DNA from: Luidia sarsii
Taxonomy: Eukaryota; Echinodermata; Asteroidea; Paxillosida; Luidiidae
DNA length: 64,000 bases
Direction: 5' to 3'
Assembly (NCBI GenBank): GCA_949987565.1
Contig: OX465104.1
Coordinates: forward strand, 7,207,805-7,271,804
The notes beneath the pieces were generated by a model. The model did not search any database and was not told the DNA's origin. It saw only the letters and a list, made by a program, of their open reading frames with translations. This document shows positions 44,264 through 56,200 of the stretch, one piece after another (position 1 is the stretch's first letter; the number at the start of each line of letters is the position of its first letter). A program made the translations under genes and the position numbers.

Positions 44264-47200
44264 TTACTCCACACCGTCCCCGGCACCGTCGGGCAGGTCA
44301 TCTGCAGAGCTGGTGCTGTCAACAGGAGCGGCGCGACGACCGCCGTAGCGACTGGGACGCGCCGAGGAACCGGCGCTCCTAGAAATGAACAAGGAACCGA
44401 TTATAAGCCTCCGTACATCAAACAAACATGACGGCAATTGCTGCTGGCTTCAATGACTGAAATGGAAGAGACGGAGACGGAGACAAAAGCCGGAGCCTGG
44501 GTCTTAGCTATAAGACCCAGAAAGAGAGGGCTAGGGGGAGAGAGAGAGGAGACAGAGAGGAGAAGAGAGGGGGGAGAAAAGAGAAAGAGGGAGGAGAGAG
44601 AGAAAGAGGGAGGAGAGAGAGAAAGAGTGAGGAGAGAGAGAAAGAGGGAGAGGAGAGAGAAAGGGGGAGAGAAGAGAAAGAGGGAGATAAGAGAGAGAGG
44701 AAGATAAGAGAGAGAGGAAGAGGAGAGAGAGAGAAAGAGGGAGAGAGAGAGAGAGAGAGAGAGGGGAAAAAAAAGGAGGGAGAGAAGAGAGAGAGAGAGA
44801 AAAAAAAGGAGGGAGAGAAGAGAAAGAGGGGGAGAAGAGAGAGAGAAAGGGGGGAGAGTGAGAAAGAGGGAGATAAGAGAGAGAGGAAGAGGGAGAGCAG
44901 AGAGAAAGAAAGAGGGAGAGATGAGAGAGAGAGAGGAAGAGGGAAAGGAGAGAAAGAGGGAGATAAGAGAGAGAGAGGAATAGGAGAGGAGAGAAGAGAA
45001 AGAGGGAGAGGAGAGAGAGAGAAAGCGGAAGGGACGACAGAGAAAGAGAGGAAGAGGGAGAGGAGAGAAAGAGGGAGAGGAGAGAAAGAGGAAAATGAGA
45101 TACAGAAAGAGGGAGAGGAGTAGAGAGAGGAAGAGGGAGAGAAGAGAGAGGAAGAGGGAGAGAAGAGAGAGGAAGAGGGAAAGGAGGAGAGAGAGAGAGA
45201 GGACGAGGGAGATGAGGAGAGAGAGGAAGAGGAAGAGGGAGAGTAGAAGAGAGAGGGAGAGAGGAGAGGAAGAGTGGGAGAGGAGTGGAGATAGGGGGAA
45301 GAGGGTTTGGGAGAAGGCAAAACCTACTGTCTCAGATTACTCTCAGGACTCTAGACCCGATACCGAGAGACTCGGACTTAAAACCTACTGACTCGGCCCT
45401 GAAGTCCACTCACTCGGAATACCAAGTCTGGATGTGCTTCATGTTGTTGCCCGACCGCGGAATGCCCTGGTGGCCTTACCTCATTCTGCTCTTGAGAGCG
45501 CTGATCTCTCTGTTCAAGGCTTCGTTGGTCTCCACCTGCTCGTCCAGCTCTCTCTGCACCTTGCGTTTCAGGCCGTTGATGCGCGTGCACTCGTCCTCCG
45601 ACTCGTCCAGCTGACGCTTCAGGTTCTTCAATTTCAGATTGGTCTTGTCCACCTGTTACAGGGGGTCCCCGGGGGGGAAAAAATAAAAATATCAAAGAGG
45701 TCCGTTATTACTGGACAGGAAATTGACCGACGACTAAAAAACCAACTGCAGAAAAGAAAAAGACTACAGACATGCATCCAAAGAGAGATTTGTCAATGAC
45801 ATTTTTTTTTTTCAAAAAATAAAAACCCAAACATACAACCCAAACCCCAAAACCAATATTATAGTAAAAACCCAAACATACCCAAACTAAATACATAAAT
45901 ACATGCAACAGTGGAAAGAGTATGAAATTTACTTCATTATGATACCAGAACATTATAAATATCATAAACCATATAAACAGCATAGTGAATGGGATAACCC
46001 CATCATTTTCACCAACCTAAAAATAGACTACAGAATTTCACATAGTTCGGCGTTTGTAGCTTTTCTGCGTCCTACATGAAATCCCAAAACTCGGTGGATA
46101 TGGATTAAGATTACTGAGAAATTAGATTATTTTAATGTTTAAATTAGATTTTTTTTTATGATTTTGTTATTGTTTAATATTTTCATTTTCGGTCAAGTAG
46201 ATTTCCAGTTCGGGCAAGTAAAAATATGAAAAGTGATTAAAATTACTTGCCCGAAGGGAACCCTGTATATCTTCAGGAGTCATGCCCTCATTTTCATTCA
46301 GAAAAAAAATCACGGTCAGTTGTAAACCTAAAGCGCTTCAGGAGGTCACACAAAATGGATTTCGAATTTCACGTATTTCGAATTTCACAGGACGGATTGT
46401 AAAACACTGGTTCACCAAGCCACAGGTCTCGGGTCCAAGTCCTGCCCTGGTGCTATTTTCTTGGCTATCTTTTATACATTTGAATCTTGGGAGGATTTGT
46501 TTGTTGGGAGGATGGGCGGGCAGGCATTTGAAGTTGGAGGCATGAAGGCAGTGGGACAGATAGCAACGCTGGCGGTCATGGATTGGGTTTTCTTAATCTT
46601 GGGAGGATTTGTTTGTTGGGAGGATGGGCGGGCGGGCAGGCATTTGAAGTTGGAGGCATGAAGGCAGTGGGACAGATAGCAACGCTAGTGGTCATGGATT
46701 GGGTTTTTCTGAATCTTGGAGGATTTGTTTGTTGGGAGGATGGGCGGGCAGGCATTTGAAGTTGGAGGCATGAAGGCAGTGGGACAGATAGCAACACTGG
46801 TGGTCATGGATTGGGTTTTCTGAATCTTGGGAGGATTTGATTGTTGGGAGGATGGGCGGGCAGGCATTTGAAGTTGGAGGCATGAAGGCAGTGGGACAGA
46901 TAGCAACGCTAGTGGTCATGGATTGGGTTTTCTGAATCTTGGGAGGATTTGATTGTTGGGAGGATGGGCGGGCAGGCATTTGAAGTTGGAGGCATGAAGG
47001 CAGTGGGACAGATAGCAACGCTAGTGGTCATGGATTGGGTTTTTCTGAATCTTGGGAGGATTTGTTTGTTGGGAGGATGGGCGGGCAGGCATTTGAAGTT
47101 GGAGGCATGAAGGCAGTGGGACAGATAGCAACGCTAGCGGTCATGGATTGGGTTTTTCTGAATCTTGGGAGGATTTGATTGTTGGGAGGATGGGCGGGCA

Positions 47201-50200
47201 GGCATTTGAAGTTGGAGGCATGAAGGCAGTGGGACAGATAGCAACGCTAGTGGTCATGGATTGGGTTTTCTGAATCTTGGGAGGATTTGTTTGTTGGGAG
47301 GATGGGCGGGCAGGCATTTGAAGTTGGAGGCATGAAGGCAGTGGGACAGATAGCAACGCTAGCGGTCATGGATTGGGTTTTTCTGAATCTTGGGAGGATT
47401 TGTTTGTTGGGAGGATGGGCGGGCAGGCATTTGAAGTTGGAGGCATGAAGGCAGTGGGACAGATAGCAACGCTGGCGGTCATGGATTGGGTTTTCTGAAT
47501 CTTGGGAGGATTTGTTTGTTGGGAGGATGGGCGGACAGGCATTTGAAGTTGGAGGCATGAAGGCAGTGGGACAGATAGCAACACTGGTGGTCATGGATTG
47601 GGTTTTCTGAATCTTGGAGGATGCGAGGCAGTCAGACGGGAGGTGGGGAGGTAGGGTGGGCGGGCAGGGGAGCGGGCAGGCAGGCAGGAAGTTAGGCGGG
47701 CAGGCGGGCGGGCAGTTAGGCGGGCAGTTAGGCGAGCAGGCGGGCGGGCAGTTGGGAGGATGGGCGGGCAGGCCGGCAGGCCGGACAGACTGACCTGGTC
47801 CTTGTACTGGTCTGCATGGCGTCTCTCGTCCTCCATCTGCATGGACAACTCCTTGTTCTTCTTATCGGCACGGCGGCTCATCTTGGCCAGGGCATTCCTC
47901 TCCCTATCAGTTGGAGATGTGCAAAGAGAACCGTGTTAGTCTGCCCGAAGTCTAATCAGTTGAAAAGAGCAATTTAGACAAAACACTGGTGCAAACTGCT
48001 CACCAACTAAAGTGACTCAAACTGTAAATCTCAAAAAAAGTTGAGGGCCTGGCGTTTTGATCCAAGCAGGACCTTTCTCAAAGGTAGGCTGGAAACGTCA
48101 GGCCTACTTTGGTGAGTTGGAAACTACAATAAGTCAGAGAGATCTAGAGATCTCAGTAAGACCTTATCAATTGGAGAGAAGGTACTGCAATCAAGATTTA
48201 CTCTCCAATCTCCGTCAACACTGAATACTAGAGGGCCTGACGTTTCCATCCTAGCAGGACCTTTCTCAAAGGCCTTTCAGAAAGGTCCGGCTAGGATCGA
48301 AACGTCGGGCCCTCTAATTTTTGAGTTTTCATGTATTGCAGGTCATTTTAGGCCTCTTGTCAAAAAGATCATCGGTTGAGTGCCGGTTGAATTCATCCGT
48401 CCGATACAATTTCCCCCGGTAGAAAGCCGATTGTACTGGACTCTGGTGTGAAAAATACACGATGGCTATCCGGTGGAAATGACATCGGACGGGTCAAATC
48501 ATCTGATACCCAACCGATGATCTTTTTGAGAAGATCCCCCCCCAAAAAAAATTGAATTCATCCGTCCGATACAATTTCCCCCGGTAGAAAGCCGATTGTA
48601 CTGGACTCTGGGGTGAAAAATACACGATGGCTATCCGTTGGAAACAACATCGGATGGGTCAAATCATCTGATACCCAACCGATGATCTTTTGGACAAGAG
48701 TCCTTAGTCTGTGCGCAGTTTGCAACACTTTTTGTATTAACACTGAATACTCAGTATTTTGCTGGATTACCAACAAATTACAAATACAAATAATGTTGAC
48801 GGCTTGACGGTTCGATCAAAGCAGGACCTTGCTCAAAAAAGCAGAAACCCGCAGAAAGAATGATTCTGCCTTTGAGAAAGATCTTGCTAGGATCAAAACG
48901 TCGGTCCTTTTTTTTTTGTTTTTTTGAGTGGTCGGTTTTACTTGCCTCGTCTCTCCGTCCAACTGCTCCTCAAGCTGGTTAATCTTGCCTTCCAGCTGAG
49001 CGATGAGAGCTTTGTTCTTCTTGCCCTCGGAAATCTCCAAGTCCTGCAGTTTTGCCTTCAGATCCTTGTTCTGAAAAGGCAGGGGATAATTCCTTTGAAT
49101 ATGGTTTGATGCGGTGTTTAGATTCATTAAATGGATTCATTTCATTTTCCGGGATGTACACTTTACTCATCGCAGCACTGCACACACAAATTATACAAAG
49201 GAAAAAAAAAAAATCACTGAAAAATAGCAAATACAACGTCCAATTAGCTCCCGTAGGATTGCCCAAAAGAAACTGGTTTCTGTCAAGGGGGCTCTCCAAA
49301 CTAATTAGATGACAAAACAGTAAAATATAGATGAAGTAATGCCAGTGTGGCATCAACTGAGTCCACCCCACGCGTTCAGCTTGCTCCAGGCCCTTGCACA
49401 CAGACTCGCAATAGAGATTGCGTTCTCCTCTACCTGTGCGACTACGTTACGGGAACATTCTGCCAACACACACGGGAGATGGGGAGGACACAAGATCCCG
49501 GAGTGGACTGATGTGAGGCTGGGGGGGGGACACCACGAGGCAGGCGGAGAGGCTGAGAGGAGGAATGGAGGGGGTAGATGCTCGCATGGTGAGCCGCGGT
49601 GTCCAAACACTCCGTCAGACTTCGGGATGACCATCGACATCATTTCCTCTCTCTCTCTTTCTCTCTCTCTCTCTCCATGAGCCGAGTGTGGCTTCATTGT
49701 CTGAGAAAGTTATGTAACCAACCAAATTCCCCTCTTTCCATTCCCTGTTGCTATTCCCTTCTATAGTCAGGGATGTAAGTCATTTCTTGAAAATCACCAA
49801 AGGCCTATAAATTGTGCGAATGCGAGTGAGCACTTACGCGCCCTTCAGTTTTCAGGGTTTTAGCAGTTTGACACCCAAAAAAAAAAAAAAATCACATCAT
49901 TTCTGGAAATCCAAAAAATCACGCCATTTCTGGAAATCCGCCAAAAATCACGCCATTTCTGAAAATTCCAGAAAAATCACGCCATTTCCGGAAATCCGGA
50001 AATTTCCGGAAGTCTTACATCCCTGTACAGTTCCCATACCTCCCTGGTTCCCTTGAATATTCTCCCTGCCGTCTGAATGAATTCCTTAGTGTAAGCTCAC
50101 ATAAGCTATCCCAGGTTCACGTTGTAGAAATTCCAGGAATTACACAACTTGAGAGCGACCTTTTCACTGAGACCCTGAGAAACAGTCGAGTAAGCCACTG

Positions 50201-53200
50201 AGATACGACCTGTTCACTGAGAGCGACTTGTTCACCGAGAGTTGGTTCCGTCTCTTTCTCGTGCTCGATTTCCGTTACAAGCTGAGGGCCACTGACCGGC
50301 CTGCAAGCCCAGGCCTACCTGTCTCTCTAGAAGCAACTTGGCGTTCTCCAGTCTCTGGTTGGAGGAGTGCTCTGAAGCCAGCTCATGGGTCAGTGTCTCA
50401 ATCTGCCACAGGAAAGAAAAACCAAGAGTGGTTAACGCTAACAACAACAAAATCAACGAGAAAACCACAAGTGCACTCGGGGCTTGTGGGTGCACTTTGT
50501 GAAGGGTCTCTTTCAAGAGATTCTGAGTCACAAGTCACAAAGGCCAAGTCTGGAGTCCAAGTCACATTGGAAGCACATCCCTAGTTATTGACAGCTTTCT
50601 TGGGTCGCGTTTACTAGCTACAGGCATTTCCATACAGTACATCACATAGTCAAGTAAGCCATTGAGATACGAGTCTGTTAAAAGCTGCTAGCTGGCAATT
50701 GCAGTCTTCATGGTCTTGCAACTTAGCATGAACGAATCTTGCTTCGACAAATGATTTGACAATGCATAATTTTTCATCCAGACACAGGTGACTTAAGTCG
50801 AGTCAGTCTCGAGTCAAGGGGCCTTATGGAAACCAGGGCGTGGGCTCAGGCTCAAGCTTCGTCTTTGTCATCTATCGGCCGAAAATAGAGCATGTGTTTT
50901 TCTTCTTTGATGATGAAGCTGTCCTGTTCAGCGCAGAAACGAACCCGGTGCCTCAGAGCCTCAAGAGCCTTGGCCAGAGCCTTGGTTAGAGCCTTGACCT
51001 GAGTCTTGACCAGAGCCTTGACCAGAGCCATGGTCAGAGCCTTGGCCGGAGCCTTGGTCAGAGCCTTGGTCAGAGCCTTGACCAGAGCCTTGGCCAGAGC
51101 CTTGACCAGAGCCTTGGCCAGAGCCTTGGTCAGAGCATTGGCCTGAGTCTTGACCAGAGCCTTGACCAGAGCCTTGACCAGAGCCTTGACCAGAGCCATG
51201 GTCAGAGCCTCGGCCAGAGCCTTGGCCAGAGCCATGGTCAGAGCCTTGGCCGGAGCCTTGACCTGAGTCTTGACCAGAGCCTTGACCAGAGTCTTGATTA
51301 GAGCCTTGACCAGAGCCTTGGTCAGAGCCTTGACCAGAGCCATGGCCAGAGCATTGGCCGGAGTCTTGACCAGAGCCTTGACCAGAGCCTTGACCAGAGC
51401 CTTGGTCAGAGCATTGGCCAGAGCCTTGACCAGAGCCATGGCCAGAGCATTGGCCAGAGCATTGGTCAGAGCCTTGACCAGAGCCTTGGTCAGAGCATTG
51501 GCCAGAGCCTTGGTCAGAGCCTTTACCAGAGCCATGGCCAGAGCATTGGCCAGAGCATTGGTCAGAGCCTTGACCAGAGCATTGGTCAGAGCCTTGACCA
51601 GAGCCTTGACCAGAGCCTTGGTCAGAGCCTTGGTCAGAGCCTTGGTCAGAGCCTTGGTCAGAGCCTTGGTCAGAGCCTTGGTCAGAGCCTCAGCCAGAGC
51701 CTTGGCCAGAGCCTAGGCCAGAGCCTAGGACAGAGCCTTGGTCAGAGCCTTGGTCAGAGCCTCAGCAAGAGTCTCAACCAGAGCCATGGCCAGAGCCTTG
51801 GTCAGAGCCTTGGTCAGAGTCTCAGCCAGAACCTCAGTCAGAGCCTAGGCAAGAGCCTTGGCCAGAGTCGGTGTTTCAAAAAGTCCTACAGAGCCCACCC
51901 ACCCCCAAAGGGAAAATCTGCTGGACTGACCTGGATAGAGTTCTTCTTCTCCTTGTCCATCAGCATCTCCAGGGTGGTCTGCTCCTCGTCCAGCTCGTCC
52001 TCCAGGTGCGAGATGCGCTGCTCCAGGCGACGCTTCTCCTCCTGCAGGGCGTTGCCCTTGGCCAGGTTGCTGTTGATCTCCTCCTGGAGCTCGTCCCGTT
52101 CCGCCTCCGCCTTGCGACGCTGGCGCTCGGCCGTGGCCAACTCCTGCTCAAACAAGCAAACGCCGCCCGACCAATGTACGATTACGGCCTCTCCACACCC
52201 ATTTCTATACCGGCACATCAACAGTACAGACGAACCGATCATAACTGACGATTGCCCAGACGGCATGAAAGGGCGTTATCGCTACACTATGGGGAGCTGC
52301 AAAGGGTCCCTTGTCTCAGTAACCAGGGCCCAATTTCATAGAGCCGATTAGGCGTGAAAATCTGCTAAGCAGGAAAGTCTTCGTCATGTAAGCAAGGATT
52401 ACAAGCTGCCCTCCAATATGATGTACATTGCTTTTGACTTGTTTTCCCACTCTTCTTTACTTAGCGTGAAACAAAAGTGAAGTTTGGGTTGGCAAGGGGA
52501 TCCTGTGGCTCATGAGTTTTTGCGCTTAAGCAAATTTTGGCGCTTAAGCAGCGCTATGAGATTGGCCCCTGATCATATGGCCTGCTATATAAAGCAACCC
52601 TAGTCTAAGCATATCGCAAGGTCCTTGCTTTATGGTTAAAGAGACTACCTCCCTATGGAATATAGCAAAGAACATGACAAGTTGTCCTGAAGTGTTTCAT
52701 ACCAGAGAGGCAGTCTCACTGAATGGGAAAACACCATCATTTTCAACCCAAAAAACAAAAACAGCATTTCTATCCATTGGTCTAGCAAAGATCGTTGAGT
52801 ATTACGGAAGGCCGCCATCTAAGGACTGGATAGCTCAGATGGTAAGAGCGCCGGCATGTCAAGCCAGAGTGTTGCCGGTTGAAGATCCGATCCAATCTCC
52901 GGTTTTCAAACGCTCATGATTACTCAAATCGTGGGTAATTATGAAAGTCACAGACAGGGTGCGATTGTGTGTTTTTTTTTAAAGGAAGCAATACTTTCTG
53001 GGAGTAGAGATGACCGTCTTACCTCATGCAGCTGCATGGAGTCCGTCTCCATGGTCTTCAGCTTCCGTTCGGCCTCACGAGACGACGTGGCAAGTTCTTC
53101 TCTGGCATGGAGAGCCTCGGCCAGGTCTTGTTGATACTCCTTGATCTGGTTCTGTGGGCAAGACACCGGGGGACACATTCAAGACAATGAGACACGGCAT

Positions 53201-56200
53201 GGCCACGAGTTACTGTCACCTGACAACTGGTGAAGTCATGCTGCCTTTGAGAAAGGTCCTGCTAGGATCAAAAACGTCAGGCCTTTGAGAGAGGTCCTGC
53301 TAGGATCGAAACGTCAGGCCTTTGAGAAAAGTCCTGCTAGGATCGAAACGTCAGGCCTTTGAGAGAGGTCCTGCTAGGATCAAAATGTCAAGTCTTTGAG
53401 AAAAGGTCCTGCTAGGATCAAAACGTCAGGCCTTTGAGAAAGGTCCTGCTAGGATCAAAACGTCAGGCCTTTGAGAATTGTCCTGCTAGGATCAAAATGT
53501 CAGGCCTTTGAGAAAGGTCCTGCTAGGAACAAAATATCAGGCCTTTGAGAAAAGTCCTGCTAGGATCAAAATGTCAAGTCTTTGAGAAAGGTCCTGCTTG
53601 GATCAAAATGACAGGCCTTTGAGAAAGGTCCAGCTAGGATCGAAACGTCAGGTCTCTGAGAAAGGTCCTGCTAGGATCAAAACAACAGGCAAATGGAAAA
53701 TGTCCCTGCTAGATCACGACATCCAGTCCGCTTAATTTTCTTCAAAGTAATTGCAGCTCATTATCAAATGACGAAGATGCAGCACAGACTCATCGTCTCA
53801 AAAGTAACCGGCAGCCGCCTTCTTGAGGACGGAGAGGTAGGCCTTTTGGTCGAATGCTCACCTGGAGCTTGCGGACTTGTCTGATGCTGTCCTCCTTGAT
53901 CTTGCTGGCGGACTCCACCTGGCCCTCCAGGTCCTTCATGTCCATCTCCAGCTTCTTCTTGGCGTTAACGGCGGCTCCCCGCTGCTTGCGCTCCTCCTCC
54001 AGCTCCACCTCCATCTCGCGGAGCTGTCGGCAAACAATCCGCACGACTCATCAAATTTGTGACCGGCTCCACAAAAATGGGTATTATGTGCCAAAATTAA
54101 AAAAAAAAAAAGTTATATACATAGCTGAAATGGTTATATTATATAAGCTTTAATTTAATTGGTGTAGGTTTGAACTCCATGGCATTTTGCATTCTGGAGA
54201 TATACTGATATCTGCATATTCATATTGTATAATTTTTTTACAAAAGTGCTGTCAGAGATACAGCCCTTTAAATATAACAATGAAATTTGCTAAAAAGAAA
54301 CTCTCTTGAAATGAATGGCCCTAGCAAAAGTTATGTTCCTTTGAAGCCATCTTTCTAAAATTGAAGTATTTATATGATAGCAGCCAATAAAAAAAAAAAA
54401 AATGTGAATTTTTCTCACCCTCTCCACATAGAACAGCCCTTTATGCGTTAAAGCAAAAAAATCACGCCATTTCCGGAAATGCGGCAAAAAATCACACCAT
54501 TTCCGGAAATCCGAAAAAAAATCACACCATTTCCGGAAATCTGAACAAAAATAACGTCATTTCCGGAAATCCGAAAAAAAATCACGCCATTTCCAGAAAT
54601 AAAGAAAAACATCACGCCATTTCCGGAAAAAAAAAAAAAAATCACGCCATTTCCAGATCTGGAAATTTCTGGAAGTCTTATATCCCTGTCAGGGAAGAGG
54701 CTCCGTGGCCTACCTGTCGGATCATGCCGCGCCTCTTCTCCTCCTGGGCTTCCTCCTTGGCCGAGGCCTCCCGCTCAAAGTTGGTCTTGAGGGCCTGCAT
54801 GTTGACCTCCAGCCGCAGCTTGGCGTCCTCCGTGGCCTGCAGCTCGTCCTCCAGCTCCTCCATCTGGGTGCGCATCTCCTCGATCTGCGTCTCCAGGTTC
54901 TTCTTGGACTTCTCCAGGCCGTGGACCTGAGGACCATCAAACGTTCTCCCAAGAGTCACTCGGATGCTCAATAAGGTCATACACAAATCATGCCTAACTT
55001 TTCTTGGCCTTCAAGAAAGGTCCTGCTACGGTAGGTTCGAAACGTCAGGCCCTCTAACCTTTGAGATTAATGTATCGCAGGTCATTTTTAGTCAGCGAGC
55101 AGTTTGCAACAGTTTACCTGACCACTCAGTGAGGTCACAACCACACACCCTGCCTAACTTTTCTTGGCCTTTGAGAAAGGTCCTGCTAGGATCGAAACGT
55201 CGGGCCCTCTAACCTTTCAGATTTATGTATCGCAGGTCATTTTTAACAGTCAGTGAGCCGTTTGCAACAGTTTGTGTTTTTATTTACTTCGTTAACTGAT
55301 GAACAAAAATGGGCCAGCGAAAGTGGTGTGAAGTACAAAGGGACCTTCTGTTGGCACAGCGGCATTTTAAAAGTCAGACTGTTGGTCTGTAAGCAGGGTT
55401 TGGTGCTTAAGGAGCTCTTCAGTCTGTTCACTGTAAGACGAGCACGGGTGTATTCATAACACCAGTCTGGACTGTGTAGGCCACATGGAATTTGTGGTCA
55501 ACCAGTATGCGAATGTGGAGAGACCATGAGTCATCTCCTGGAATGCCCACTTCTGCCCAATCCCTGTACAACCCAAGCTGACCTTACTACACTCACGCCT
55601 AATGGGATCGTCTGCATCCAATGTGTTAGGTCGAGTCTAATTGAGAGAGAGGACTCGAGAAGAAGATAGAATTTGGCACCACTCTTGGCCGATAGGCGAT
55701 AACGACACCCAACTGTGGGTGGACTGGAGGAGGAGGAGGGGGGGGCATGCCATAGCATTCAATGAGGCCGACGTCGACCTCAAACTGGGAGTGAGCGGAC
55801 CGCCTGAAATGAGCTCCTCATTGCTCCCCGAGACAAGTGCTCTAAGCAGGGTCTGCCGAGGCTTGCTTGGAGAGGATTCTGAGGGAGGGGGGGGGGCTGG
55901 GAAGCTCCCAGTGACAAGTGCTCGAAGCAGGGTCTGCCGAGGCTTGCTTGGAGAGGATTCTGAGGGAGGGTGGGCTGGGAAGCTCCCAGAGACAAGTGCT
56001 CGAAGCAGGGTCTGCCGAGGCTTGCTTGGAGAGGATTCTGAGGTAGGGGGGGGCTGGGAAGCTCCCAGAGACAAGTGCTCGAAGCAGGGTCTGCCGAGGC
56101 TTGCTTGGAGAGGATTCTGAGGGAGGGGGGGGGGGCTGGGAAGCTCCCAGAGACAAGTGCTCGAAGCAGGGTCTGCTGAGGCTTGCTTGGAGAGGATTCT

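Noticed and set aside
44438..45320. 270-residue Ser/Leu/Pro frame and Arg/Glu frames
   Set aside because: They come from the purine tract in the last myosin intron.
46461..47594. CRISPR-like regular array
   Set aside because: The 112-bp units are head-to-tail without unique spacers, in an animal gene intron. It is a satellite.
50852..51716. Ala/Leu/Lys and Ala/Leu/Arg repeat proteins of about 150-230 residues
   Set aside because: Artefacts of the AGAGCCTTGGTC array inside a myosin intron; both strands are equally open.
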